Source: Blepharisma japonicum
Taxonomy: Eukaryota > Ciliophora > Heterotrichea > Heterotrichida > Blepharismidae
DNA: 64,000 nucleotides
Direction of reading: 5' to 3'
Assembly: GCA_949751835.1 (NCBI GenBank)
Contig: CATKHK010000022.1
Location: 372,001-436,000, forward strand
Made by a program: the position numbers and the translations under genes. This document shows positions 31,995 to 43,041 of this stretch, piece by piece; within the stretch, counting starts at the first letter, position 1; every line of letters begins with the position of its first letter. The notes beneath the pieces were generated by a model, which saw only the letters and a list, made by a program, of their open reading frames with translations, was not told the DNA's origin and did not search any database.

Positions 31995-32328
31995 TTGATT
32001 TTATTTAAAACTCACATAAAATTCTGCTTTAAGATAAAAGCTTAGAGAACAATTTCATCAAAATGAATCTTTTAATTATATTGAGCATTTTATAAATATT
32101 TACCAAAGAGCTGTAAACATTTAAAATATCTATAGAATATTTTCTCTTATTTTTAAATAATCTTTTTGTATTTTAATTTAACCAAGGAAAATAACAAGAG
32201 ACTAATACTATCAATTCAAATTTATCTCAAACCTTACATTTGATGCAAATTCATTGCCCACTTTAAAAATACCCTATAGATTAAATGGCAAAATAGAAAA
32301 TGAAATAAATAAAATCAAATTTTACTAA
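31995..32328. other. Intergenic region
   Basis: About 330 bp, AT-rich, no feature recognised. Confidence 0.5.
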
Positions 32329-33606
32329 ATGTATCACCTGAGAAAAGAAGACCCACCTCGAATTCAAAAAGAAGTTTTATCGCGCACAAATCAATACTAC
32401 ATCGCCCAGGTAAATCAAATGGAAATCAAAATCAGCGAACTTAAAGCTCAGCTTGAAGCTAAAAATAAGGAAATTCAATATCTCACAAATAAACTAGAAA
32501 GAGCCGAAGAGCATGCCCAAATGCGTTTGAAAGAAGAAATTTCAGCTTCAAATCGAACAGTAAAAGAACTGGAAACGAAAATTGCTATATTAGAAGAAGA
32601 AAATCGGCAGCTGAAACTCCAAGCCAATCACAATCAAGATCAGTCTGATATCAAAATTGAGTTGGAATACGCACTAAGGATGAAACAAATTTTCGAAGAA
32701 AAATATCGTGAGGCTAAGTCACTGCAGCTTAGAGCTGATATGAAAAGAGAGACCCAAAGCCAAGAGCCACGCTCTAGTTTAAACAAAAGCCAACTTTTCG
32801 ATCTTCAGCAAGAGTTGGAAAATGCTCATAAGGAAAAAGAGAAAGCTCAGAGGCATGCAAGCTTAACTGATGAAGAAAATAAAAAATTGCATAAAAAAGT
32901 TGAAGAGCTGGATAAAACCAATGCAGAATTAAATAGAAAATATATAACCTCTTTATTGAAAATTAGAGATCTAGAAAGCAGAACTTCTCTAGAAAGTAGT
33001 CAGCAAGTTGAAGAGGACTCACAGGCTAAAAATGCTGACCTAAAAATCAACACTTTTATGCAGGAAGAAACTATGCTGAAAAAAACTCCCAAAATTGTCC
33101 TGCCAAAGACAGTTTTATCATCAGCACCCCAAAAGACCATAAATTTAATTAAAAACACAAAAGAGATCGCTTTTGCTAGACCAATTAAAACTGTAAAAGA
33201 TAGAAGAGAAGCTAGTCATCATCAAACTAACCAACCTAATTCAGAGCCACCAAAAACCTCCTCTATATATGCTCAAGCCATTCATAAAGGCTTAAGCGTT
33301 TTTCATCAAATTCCCAAACCTTTAACAAGCAGCACTAAATCAATCCAAAATAAAAAAACAGTAAAATTTCCTGATGTTGTGGTAAATAGCACAAAAAATG
33401 ATGTTTCTGCACTGAAGCGAAACTCAATCACTTCACAGAGCTCCTCTCCAAAAACTAGTATTTTTGGAAGTCCTGGTATCTTAAAAAATAAACAAAGTAG
33501 CATCGAAAAGCAAATTGTGCCAAATTTTACTATAACCCTTGATAAGTCTTCAAGTAATGATACATTTGGTGATGAGTTCCCTGATGAGGACGAGCTTAAC
33601 ACCTAA
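32329..33606 (+). CDS. Coiled-coil protein, 425 aa
   Basis: Residues about 20-225 form a long heptad-rich coiled coil ('MEIKISELKAQLEAKNKEI', 'VKELETKIAILEEENRQLKL'). The C-terminal 200 residues are Ser/Lys/Pro-rich and disordered, ending in an acidic DEFPDEDELNT. No family can be assigned; basal-body, kinetodesmal or trafficking roles are all possible. Single exon, no TGA needed. Confidence 0.75.
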   Translation: MYHLRKEDPPRIQKEVLSRTNQYYIAQVNQMEIKISELKAQLEAKNKEIQYLTNKLERAEEHAQMRLKEEISASNRTVKELETKIAILEEENRQLKLQANHNQDQSDIKIELEYALRMKQIFEEKYREAKSLQLRADMKRETQSQEPRSSLNKSQLFDLQQELENAHKEKEKAQRHASLTDEENKKLHKKVEELDKTNAELNRKYITSLLKIRDLESRTSLESSQQVEEDSQAKNADLKINTFMQEETMLKKTPKIVLPKTVLSSAPQKTINLIKNTKEIAFARPIKTVKDRREASHHQTNQPNSEPPKTSSIYAQAIHKGLSVFHQIPKPLTSSTKSIQNKKTVKFPDVVVNSTKNDVSALKRNSITSQSSSPKTSIFGSPGILKNKQSSIEKQIVPNFTITLDKSSSNDTFGDEFPDEDELNT

Positions 33607-33696
33607 TAACTGTGATAGATTTTATAATAAATAACTATTTTTCTTACCTCAAAATCCTTAGTTAGAATAAAAATTTAAAATGTATATTTACATAAC

Positions 33697-34350
33697 ATGG
33701 AAGACCATGAGATGTAAGCTCCAAATAGAGAATACTTTATAAAAATCCTTACTATCGGTGAATCTGGCGCAGGAAAGACTAGCGTGATACTCCGCTATTC
33801 AGTATCATTTACTTAGAACAATTGTTTTTCTCACAAATACATCAGCACTATCGGAGTTGAATGCAAAGGCAAAGTTCTGAATATCAACAACAAGCAAATA
33901 CGTGTAAATTTGTGGGATACAGCAGGGCAGGAACGGTTCAGAAGACTTTCCAGGAACTATTTTAAAGGCGCCCATGGTGTAGCATTAGTGTATGATGTTA
34001 CAAACCGTGATTCTTTTGAGAAAGTAACAGGATGGCTAGAAGACGTCTGCCAGTATGCTTCTCCGAATACTGTGATAGCTATAGGTGGCAATAAAATTGA
34101 TATGACAAATTTAAGAGTTGTAAGTGAAGAAGAAGGCTTGGAGTATTCAGCAAAATTTGGAGTGCGATATTTTGAAATCTCTGCTAAAACCGGAGATGGT
34201 GTTGCCCATATGTTTGATTATATTTCCACAAAAGTGATTGAAAGCATGGATATCATCCCAAATTTTATACAAAAATCAAGGAAAAGCTTTTTATTAGCAA
34301 CTTCTGAGAAGCGAAAAAATCAACCCAAATCAGGCGGGTGCTGCAAATAG
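33697..34350 (+). CDS. Rab-family small GTPase (two mini-introns)
   Basis: 207 residues after removing 15-nt introns at 33714-33728 (GTAAGCTCCAAATAG) and 33802-33816 (GTATCATTTACTTAG). Without splicing the P-loop exon is lost. GTPase motifs: G1 GESGAGKTS, effector STIGVE, WDTAGQER (RabF-type), GGNKID and SAKTG. The C-terminus is GGCCK, a double-cysteine geranylgeranylation site typical of Rabs. It most resembles the Rab1/Rab8/Rab18 group, regulating vesicle traffic. 'NKID' is preceded by GG rather than the usual GN, a minor oddity. Confidence 0.93.
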
Positions 34351-34415
34351 GATTAGATTAATATGCATATGTAACTATTACAATTAAGCTTAGTTTAGTT
34401 AATTTCTAATTATTT

Positions 34416-36287
34416 CTAATACTTATTATAGTCTGGAGGGTAATTCATAGGCGGATAATAGCTCGGCGCGGATTCATCTTGCTTGCTAGCCATGAGGTTT
34501 TGCAATCTTTCCTGATTCGTGTTTTTTCATTCTTGAAAGTTTGGAATTGGGCGCCCTTGGTATTGAAAATCGTGAATAAAATGACAGTTGTCGCCTCTTT
34601 CGCAGCCTTCGTTAGAGTGGAATTTCCTGCATGGCATTGTCTTATAGTTTAAAGGTTTTTTTGTGATAGGGTTATAAATTACTTGTCGGCGGTTCAGGTC
34701 ATTTGTAGGGAACTGCATCGTCTGTGGCTGATAAGAGGCCTGCATTCTGTGAGGTTGAGGTGGAGGCTGGCTCATCATAGATCCATATGGTCCCATTTGT
34801 GGCATTTGATAGTTTTGATTAGGAGGATAATTCATGTACATTTGATTCATAGGCATCATAGGAATATTTTGAGGCATCCCCATCATCGGCTGTGGCATAT
34901 GAGAAATTAAAGGTTGAGACATGCTAGGAGGTGGAGGTGGCATTGACATGTGATTCATAGGTGGCATCATTTGAGATGTCTGGCTCATGTCGGGAGGGGT
35001 CATACTATGGAATTGAGGAACGCTTTGAGCTTGATATGAAGAGGCTTGCTGAGTATAGGACTCCAGCTCTTTTTCTTCTTCATCTTTGGTGTCATCTTCA
35101 TCAGACAGTTTTATCACTGTTGGGAAATTCCCATACTGAATAAAAAATTACTTTTGATGGTGGGATGGGCTGAATATTACCTATTTGGACAGGCTTAGGA
35201 GTAACTGCTTCTATTGGAGCGCTTGGGATTTCAGTGTCTCTCTGATAAATAGTTTTTAAAACTCCATTTTCTCTTTTATTTTCTTCTTGCTGTTCAGTGC
35301 TCTCAATTTTTGATCTTTGTGAGACACTTATTAATATTTCTATATAATTTTTACTGTTTGGGGTGTAATATGGAACTTTAGACGACATATTTTCTAGGGA
35401 TTTTTTGGTCATTTCGTCCCTTTCTTTTTCCTATCTTAATTTTACCTTATGATTTAGCTCTTTTTCCATTTGGACTTCTCTTTTACGGAAATCTTCGACG
35501 CTGATGTTCTCGTGGGGTTCTGTGGGTGGGACATCATATGGCCTTGAGGTTGCACACTGGGCAGTTGGCTCGTCACCTCTCCAGAAATACTTTACGTTTT
35601 CCATATGGTCCGCATCCACCCATCTATTACAATTAGGCTTAGTTCACTTAAAATATTAACATACCTCACATGTTTGTTAGAATAATCATCAATTTCATTA
35701 TATTGTTCAATAATATATTCAGCAGATTCTTCTTGCTTAATATCCTCCTCAACTTTTTGTCTAAATAAAAATTACCTTTTAGGGATCTCTATTTTGGTCT
35801 CGTTGTAATTGGGTTTAGGTGGACGTGCTGACTCGCTTGGCGCCAATAAAATGTCTTTCCAATTCTTTATCAAAGCTCCAGATTTATTTTGAATGCTGAC
35901 ATCAGGGTGTTTTAGTAGACCACCTAGGGCCTTGCCAATTTTCGTCGTTTCTAATAATTCTACGGAGATTGTAAACTTGTTTAGGCAGGCAATGATTGTG
36001 TGAAGTAGGGATTTCGCTTCAGGTTCCTCACTTTTGTCGTAGTCTTTTATTAATTTCCCTAAAAACTCCAAACCTCCGATATTTGCAAACTTATCATACA
36101 CAACCTTTGAGTTTACTGTCGACCTCAACAGTCCCTGAAGTAAAAAATCATGCCCTTCTGGATATTTAGTTTCATTGAGCAAATTTACATAAGGATTAAC
36201 CCAGCGAACTTCTTGCAAGCCCCCACTTGGCCCTACCATATCTTTCAGCTTGTTTTCTAGCTCAGAAATAGATGGCTCTTTTTGCAT
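34416..36287 (-). CDS. PPP1R10: PNUTS-like PP1 regulatory protein: TFIIS-N domain, RVxF motif, CCCH zinc finger
   Basis: Three introns are clear: 35761-35775 (15 nt), 35431-35445 (15 nt) and 35136-35151 (16 nt). Domain order matches PNUTS, the nuclear PP1-targeting subunit acting on RNA polymerase II: a TFIIS N-terminal (LW) domain in the first exon, then a PP1-binding RVxF-type site reading K-H-V-R-W, a Met/Pro/Gln-rich region and a C-terminal CCCH finger (CRKFHSNEGC, CERGDNCHFIH). TGA at 34527-34529 and 35644-35646 are Trp. The join near 35647-35664 is abnormal: the frames meet only if 17 nt (or 14 or 23) are removed, and none has the usual branch A. I start at 36287 (MQKEPSISEL); an upstream in-frame ATG at 36377 looks like leader. 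Confidence 0.75.
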
Positions 36288-36452
36288 TTTTACTTTATTA
36301 CTACCATTTATTCTGGGCTTGTATATTAAGAAGTGCAAGCGGAATATTAGCAATATAAATAAAGATATATAAACCATTTGAGATTATTTTTTAATTGATA
36401 TTGGAAGAAGAAAAGAAAAGGAGATATCAGAATTTTTATAAAATAATATAAA

Positions 36453-37394
36453 ATGGAAGCTTTGAATAGAGCAAATTCCCTTTATATGCATGATGAGTTC
36501 GCAGAAGCTGTCGAGCTGTATGAGCAAGCTATTAACACAGAAAAAACCTTTGAGGGACTTATTGGATTATCCTCGGCTTCATTAAAGATTGGGCAACATA
36601 AGAGAGCTGAAGAAGCTGCAAGTGCTGCAATCGAGATTAATCCAGACAATTTTATTGGATTTTTCAGGCGAGGACAATCTTTATTCTCCCAACAACAATT
36701 CCAACTTGCTTTACAAGATTTCGAAGCAGCTGAAAAGCTCCATACAAATGCCGCAGGCATTTGGATAAGAAAATGCAAGGTAGAGATAAGCAATTTAGTT
36801 TTGCCGCCTGGCCGAGATCCATATACTTGGTATCAAAGTGACAGCCACGTATTTATAGTGTTAAACGTAAAAGCAAGAAGCAGTGAAGAAACAAAAATTG
36901 AAATAGCAGAAAGCTCATTAGAAGCTTCAGTCATAAATACTAATTCAGCTGAATTCACAGTACACTTAAACCTTGCCCGGCCAGTGGTCAAAGAAGAATC
37001 AAGCTACAAAATTCTTCCAACTAAAATTGAAATTTCTTTAAAAAAGAGAGAAAACTCAAATTGGATAGACTTAGAGCCCCAAAAAAATGCCGAAGTTAGG
37101 CCAAGTTATCCATCTTCAAATAAATTTAAAAGAGATTGGAGTAAAATTGATAAAGAATTAGACCAGGAGCTAAAAAAAACTAAGCCTGAAGGAGATGAAG
37201 CATTAAATGATCTGTTTAAACAAATTTATGAAAACGGAGATGAAGATACTAGAAGGGCAATGATTAAATCTTTTCAGACTTCAGGAGGAACAGTGCTCTC
37301 GACCAACTGGGGAGAGGTGAAAAGCAAAGATTATGAAGGAAAAGACAGGCCTGATCCACCAAAAGGACAAGAATGGAAAAAATGGGATTCTTAA
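36453..37394 (+). CDS. SUGT1: SGT1 co-chaperone (TPR, CS and SGS domains)
   Basis: 313 residues. SGT1 is an HSP90 co-chaperone working with SCF ubiquitin ligases and kinetochore assembly. The TPR domain occupies about 1-110 ('NPDNFIGFFRRGQSLFSQQQ'), the CS domain about 120-215 ('DPYTWYQSDSHVFIVLNVKA') and the SGS domain the C-terminal 85 residues ('DWSKIDKELDQEL', 'DEDTRRAMIKSFQTSGGTVL', 'STNWGEV'). Domain order and length are those of the family. Single exon. It is divergent from the PNUTS-like gene. Confidence 0.95.
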   Translation: MEALNRANSLYMHDEFAEAVELYEQAINTEKTFEGLIGLSSASLKIGQHKRAEEAASAAIEINPDNFIGFFRRGQSLFSQQQFQLALQDFEAAEKLHTNAAGIWIRKCKVEISNLVLPPGRDPYTWYQSDSHVFIVLNVKARSSEETKIEIAESSLEASVINTNSAEFTVHLNLARPVVKEESSYKILPTKIEISLKKRENSNWIDLEPQKNAEVRPSYPSSNKFKRDWSKIDKELDQELKKTKPEGDEALNDLFKQIYENGDEDTRRAMIKSFQTSGGTVLSTNWGEVKSKDYEGKDRPDPPKGQEWKKWDS

Positions 37395-38130
37395 GTCTAA
37401 AGTAATAGTTTTTTACAATATATTGTTAATATAATAGACAAAATTTATTATATTTTGCTTTAAATCTCATTATGGAAAGAAATTTATTATAAATTGGCTT
37501 ACCATGTAGACTTAAGAATAATAAAATAAAATTGAAAATGAGTTAGAGCTAATATTGGATTAGTAATTATTTTAATTATTGCTTGCGATTTTATCTAGTA
37601 TATCAAATTCTTTAAAAGAAAATTAGATGAAAGACAAATCAGAAGTTTATTGAAAACAAAGACAGCCTTGCAAAATTATAGAAATTTCTAAATCGTGAAG
37701 ACCATTATAAACCTGATTCTAAAAATACCTATTTTTCCATCTTAAATCAACCGTTTTTTTTGAGACTAATGTTAAAAAATTTAAATGGATTATGATGCAG
37801 TAATTTGAATGCAATACCTGAGAATATTTCATGTTCAGAAAAAAATAACTCCTTGTCTTTAATAGCATCTACTTAACCTATATATAAATTTTCAATTAAA
37901 TACAAAATCTTCTACTTTATATAAGTCTATACAAAAAAAGAAGTTCCATCTTATTCTTTAAGCGTATTTTTACTTCAATCAAAATTCTTTCTTAAATACA
38001 TTGATAGTAATAATATAAATGCGATATAAAAGCATTTTAATTTTCTGTTAAAATAAAACCACTTTGGGCTAATAAACAGCCCAAAACAAAAAAAATCAGT
38101 CCTAAAATAATGATCTGTTAATAATAATTC
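37395..38130. other. Long AT-rich intergenic region
   Basis: About 735 bp between SGT1 and the DYRK kinase, with stops in all frames. The only structure I see is a small perfect hairpin at 38063-38085, listed separately. Confidence 0.5.
38063..38085. other. Short perfect inverted repeat
   Basis: TTTGGGCT, a 7-nt AT-rich loop, then AGCCCAAA form an 8-bp perfect stem 45 bp upstream of the DYRK start codon. It stands out because the surrounding DNA is very AT-rich. It could be a regulatory operator or a 5'-leader hairpin; function unknown. Confidence 0.35.
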
Positions 38131-39714
38131 ATGAGCAAAACCAAATTACTTCCAGCTCCTAGAAGATCTTTTGACCTCACACTTAACGAAGCTACAGACC
38201 AGAAACCCATCCCCTTAAGGCGTAACAAAAACCAAAGCAGTGCCAACTTATCCACAATTTTTGAGACCCCACCTAATCGCATATGAGGGATAAAGATCAA
38301 TGGAAAGTCTGATAACTTTTCAGCCTTGGATTACACAAGGTCGACTCTTCCTACTAGCACGACTACTACAGAAGAGTCGCCAATTCCTGATAATGAAGCT
38401 ATATGGCCAAAATTACCCATCACTCCTAAAGCAAGATTTGGACTTCACCTTAAGTCACCTCCAAAGCTAATGTCGACGAGGGCAAACTCGCACTCCCCAA
38501 CTAGATGTTTTCAATTTAGATTTGATGCTGAAAAACCTAAAAACAGCTTATTTCCAATGGATAAAAATGCAGCATTATCTTTATTTCAGCAAATCTTGAC
38601 AGAAAATGAGCGTGCTGAAATTAAAAAATATGAATTAATTTACTATTTAAATACAGAAAATCTGAAAAGAATGGAAAGCTGCACAGATGAGAAAGGATGC
38701 TACAAAGCCGAAAAAGGAGAGCATATAGATTATCGATATGAAATCCAAGAGATCTTAGGGGAAGGGACTTTTGGGTTGGTTGTCAAATGCTTTGATCACA
38801 AAGAATACGAATACACAGCAATCAAAATATATAAAAAGCCTTATGCCTTCAGAAAGATTGGAGAGATCGAAAAATCGATTCTCAAAGATCTTGGAAAAGA
38901 TGATATTGATGACAGCAAGTGCATATTAAAATCCAAAGAAAGCTTTTTATTTCGAGGACACTTATGCATTTCTATGGAATTGATGAGCTTAAATCTATAT
39001 GATTTTTTAAAGAAAAATGATTTTAGAGGAATCGACATGAATCTAATTCGAAGAATTGCAGTGCAGCTGCTTATAGGGATAAAATATGTTCACTCGAAAG
39101 GATATATTCATTGCGACATTAAACCAGAGAATATTGTATTAAGGTCAGAAAATAAATCAAGCATAAAAATCATTGATTTTGGGTCTTCAAGTAGAGAAGG
39201 AGGAAACCTTTGTACATATCTGCAAAGCAGATTTTACCGAGCCCCAGAAATTTTGCTAGGAAACCGATATAACCATCAAATTGATATTTGATCTTTAGGG
39301 TGCGTTCTAGCTGAATTATACTTGGGCATACCTCTTTTTCCAGGGGAAAATCAATATGAGTGCTTTTTAAGAATGATGGCTACACTAGGAACTCCTCCTA
39401 TTAAACTCATAGAAAGAGCATATGCAAAATCTGATTATTTTGACCAAAATAATCATCCGATAATTAAAGAAAATAGTAATGGAGAGACTTTTCTTCCAAG
39501 CTCAAGGCCTCTAGCTGAAGTCTTTGAAGGATGCGACTTTAAATTTATCAATTTTCTTGAAAGATGCCTTACCTGGGATCCGAAAAACCGAATCACAGCT
39601 GAAGAAGGGCTGCTTCATGACTGAATTAAAGGTGATGCAAATAAAAGATCATTAGGCATTTGCAGAAGATCAAATTCAGGTGTTGATATCAGGAGAAACA
39701 AACAAAAACTTTAA
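38131..39714 (+). CDS. DYRK-family dual-specificity kinase
   Basis: 527 residues. A disordered N-terminus precedes a DYRK homology box (around residues 150-180: 'DKNAALSLFQQILTENERAE', 'KKYELIYYLN'), which assists autophosphorylation in class-II DYRKs. Kinase domain about 205-500: 'ILGEGTFGLVVKC', AIKIYK lysine, HCDIKPENI, DFGSS and 'YLQSRFYRAPEILLG', where YxQSRFYR carries the activation-loop Tyr typical of DYRKs. All catalytic residues are present. TGA at 38284-38286, 39289-39291 ('DIWSLGC') and 39622-39624 are Trp. Start at 38131 is the first ATG of the extended frame. Confidence 0.93.
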
Positions 39715-39924
39715 TATCTACAAAGTTTTGATGGTTGATGTTATTAATTAAAACGATGCTTAAAATAAAATTTCAATTGGTTTAAATAGCATAAATCATT
39801 AATTCACTATTTGAATGGCTAGCTCAATTTAGTTTATGCTTTCAGCTTTTATCCTTACGTATTGGCTGCAATACTTCTCTTCTTGATTTCGTTTAAACTA
39901 TTAAAACAGCCTAATTATATAAAA

Positions 39925-40920
39925 ATGGGAGATTATGAAATCAAGACTCTTCTTCATTCTGCTTGTGGTGAAAAAGGTATTGTATCATGGATCTCTTAGT
40001 TCAAATTTTTGCTCAAACAATCTACGATAATCATCGAGATCCTCTCACAAATTTGAGATGACCTCACAAGAAGTTGAGGAAAATTGCTTCCATTACTTTA
40101 TAGATTCTAAAAAAAAAAAGAAAAACATGGAGGTAGTCTTGAGCAGATACTTAAATATGCAGCAGAGGCCCAAAGCCTTATTGGTAGATCTAAAGAAGAA
40201 AATGAAGAAAGTGTCCTTGTTGATGTAGCTCCTGAGCCAATTTCATACATCCCAGATCTTTTGGAAGACAGAGAGCTGTTGAGATGGGCTGGGATTGATT
40301 TAGGTGAAGAAGAAGCACTTAGGCTCTAAAATTCTTAAATAGCTTACGAAAGACAAAGGTTCTAAAGACATAAGGTTTTGAGTAAAAATTTATGGAACTG
40401 AAAAGTTTATTATATTATCGAAGGTAACGGAAATGCTGCAGAAGAAGAATTGAACGCCCAAGTGACTTAGTAAAAAGAGGGGAAGGAATTAATATCTATG
40501 CTTACTGGGTAACTAATGAAGCTTTTGGAGTATGGAATGAACTTCTGATATAAATCCTGCACATATAAAAGCTACCAGGAAATAAGAAAAAAATTCACAG
40601 GGAAAATTGAAGAGAGTAGTATCGAATCCTCATTTTCCAGGACTAGAAAAGAACTTTACATGCCCAAATCGCAAGAATTACATATTCCACTGTGCTGATA
40701 CAAAAAGGGCTATTCAAGACTGTTGGAGACAGTCCTGCAGAATAGAAGCTGAAGTACAGCCAGCCACTTTAAACTCAGAACAGCTAAAATCATTAGAAAA
40801 TTGGGTCAATCAGCATCTAGCATCTTAAAATGTCAGAGAGTTTCTCATATGGAGCCTGAAAATGCTGATGAAAAATTGATATTGAAACCATATAAAGTTC
40901 TTGATGTAGAATGCTGACTT
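39925..40920 (+). pseudogene. Radial spoke head protein 4/6 (RSPH4A/RSPH6) pseudogene
   Basis: Recognisable pieces of the RSP4/6 family occur in order but in different frames: 'LLRWAGIDLGEEEALRL' and 'SKDIRFWVKIYGT' (family: LEWAGVGLGRAEAFRL / LRFWGKILGT), 'YAYWVTNEAFGVWNEL', 'INPAHIKATRK', 'KKFTGKIE', 'VVSNPHFPGLEKN' and 'LENWVNQHL'. At least five frame changes plus in-frame TAA and TAG break it, and the C-terminal part of the family domain is missing. The breaks are not explained by 15/16-nt introns, since no GT..AG of that size with the usual A fits. The region starts with an ATG at 39925 preceded by an AT-rich leader, so it was once an ordinary host gene. Confidence 0.75.
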
Positions 40921-41081
40921 TTTAATTTAAAATAATCTTACATAAATTATGCTAGAATTAACTTTCCAAGTATAATAAAATTCAATAAGAAGGATTCTCT
41001 AATTGAATAATGCAAACCTTTTCAGCTTTTATATTATAATATATTAAGCAATTTTAATAAGTCTATCGTTTAATTATTTTC

Positions 41082-41681
41082 TTAGTTATCTAGAACTCCA
41101 ACCCTTGACCTATAGGTGGCTTCTTTATTCTTAGTAAGTCCATTAATAGCAGCAATGGTATCAGCCAGAATTTTGATCTGCTGTAAAAAGTAGAGCCCAA
41201 ATGCTGCAATAATAAAAACGACTAATATCATTCCTCCAATAACATAAGTATATCCAATTCCATAATTTGTATGGAAATCCTCCATAATATCAGCTGAGTT
41301 CAGAGAAAAGTACAGCACTGCATGGAATACCTGGGCAATGCAATAGCCAAGGAGATAAATCAAGGTCTTCCGAATCTTCATGTTGTTCATTTCTTTCAGA
41401 GAATAAATATTCTTGATAGAAGCGAAAATCCCCACTGCATCTATTAAGATGGAAATAATAAGGCAAACAGCTGTGTTTCACTCCGGGAAAGACTCAAGAA
41501 CAAGTGCGAGAACTGAAATTACTAAGGATGCACAGGAATATATCAATAGAAACTGATCGAACAGCTTGCACTCACTTTTCATTATATCAATTTGGAGCTC
41601 GTGATGCAGACTGCTTGCTTTATCTTTCTTTTCTTTCCCTTTATTCATAAAGCGAAAATTACCAAATGCTCCCTCAGCCAT
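41082..41681 (-). CDS. Multi-pass membrane protein, 199 aa
   Basis: 199 residues with four hydrophobic segments, roughly 42-62, 68-88, 105-125 and 142-165, and hydrophilic termini (KGKEKKDKASS near the N-terminus). One TGA at 41478-41480 ('SFPEWNTAV') is Trp. No family recognised; four-helix layout is compatible with a tetraspanning membrane protein. It is divergent from the SERINC gene with 67 bp between starts. Confidence 0.75.
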
Positions 41682-41748
41682 TTATATATATCACGTCTCT
41701 TATGATTTTATAAGCCAAATCGTTTATCAAGAAATTAATATTAAGACA

Positions 41749-43023
41749 ATGTGGAGCATTCTAGGGAACCAAGCTCTCTGCTGTTCAGGAAAAGTGTGCT
41801 GTGCATTTATGTGCGGAGCATGTATGAGAAAATGCAAAACGAAATCAATTCACCACGCGAGATTTGGGTACATCACTTTATCATTTCTCGGTTGTATTTT
41901 ATCACTTATTGTAATTTTTGTTGGGCCTTCTCTTTCTGACAAATTAGATGAATACGGGATTGTAGACTGCAACAATGATGATTTAAAATGTATAGGGACG
42001 AGCACTACTTATAGAATAGGCTTCTCTATGGGACTTTTCTTTTGTATAACAACTTTGATAGCCTTAATTGGTGGAGAAATTTATGTCTTGTTTGAATACG
42101 GATGCTGGCCGGTTAAATTTGGTTTATTTGTAAGCTTGCTTGCTCTCAGCTTTTTGATACCAAACAGTGCGTTTGTAATTGCTATTTAGAATTGGATTCT
42201 TGCATTTAGTATTATTTTCAGCATCATTTTCCTTGGAGTGCAGCTGATTTTGTTTATTGATTTTTCCTATACTTGGAATCAGACTTGGATAGCAAATTAT
42301 GACATAGGCAATGAATCAAAGTTTTGGCTATTTTGGATGTTTTTCTTTACAGGGCTAAGTTGGGTCCTAATCACTACTATGATGATTTGCAGCTTTATTT
42401 ATTTCCAATGCACTTTGGCTATCGTCTCAACAAGTGCTTGTTTTGTAGTAGGGATTGTTATCACTGCACTTAATAGCTCTGATTTGATTGAGCATGGATG
42501 TAAGCGTTATTTAGCACTATTAACAAGCTCAATTGTATCACTACTATTTAATTATTTAAATTTTAGCACTTTGTCAGCAAATCCAGATGCAACTTGCAAT
42601 GTATGGGAACCAGACGACTACAACTTTTTGCTTCTCTTCTGTGATTTATTCCTGTGCTTTTTATCAATGATCTTTTATGCTTTCAAGCACAATCCAGAGG
42701 CTTCTCGTCAATCAGCTTCACCAATGATGGAAATGCATACAATTAATGAAAGCAATAGCTCAGAAGTTGAAGAAGAGACCAATGAAATTTCTGAGACAAC
42801 TCAAGAGGATTCAGCTTATTTCCATTTTCTAATGGCCTGCTACTCTTTAACTCTTGGCATGATACTTACTAACTGGGGTCTTGTTTCTGGGTTCTCGTAA
42901 CTGCTATTTAGGACGTATTTGAGCTTTATAGTCAGGGCCTGCCAAACCTTCGCCTTAATTTCATTATTCATATGGAGTATGTATGCTCCTGCATGTTGTC
43001 CTGATAGAGACTTTTCTTTATAA
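41749..43023 (+). CDS. SERINC/TMS1 family membrane protein (two mini-introns)
   Basis: 414 residues after removal of 15-nt introns at 42175-42189 (GTAATTGCTATTTAG) and 42897-42911 (GTAACTGCTATTTAG). SERINC proteins are 9-11-pass membrane proteins implicated in serine incorporation into lipids and lipid scrambling. Evidence is the Cys-rich N-terminus ('ALCCSGKVCCAFMCGACMRK'), the many hydrophobic helices and the end 'FIWSMYAPACCPDRDFSL', matching the family's 'YLWTLVAPLxxxNRDF'. A Ser/Glu-rich cytoplasmic loop precedes the last helices. The final 37 residues are only visible after splicing the second intron. The two introns differ at one base. Confidence 0.88.
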
Positions 43024-43041
43024 TTGTAACTAAATTTATAA

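Noticed and set aside
36288-36377. N-terminal extension MVYISLFILLIFRL of the PNUTS-like protein as a signal peptide
   Set aside because: PNUTS-type proteins are nuclear, and the extension reads like AT-rich leader; MQKEPSISEL at 36287 is a better start.
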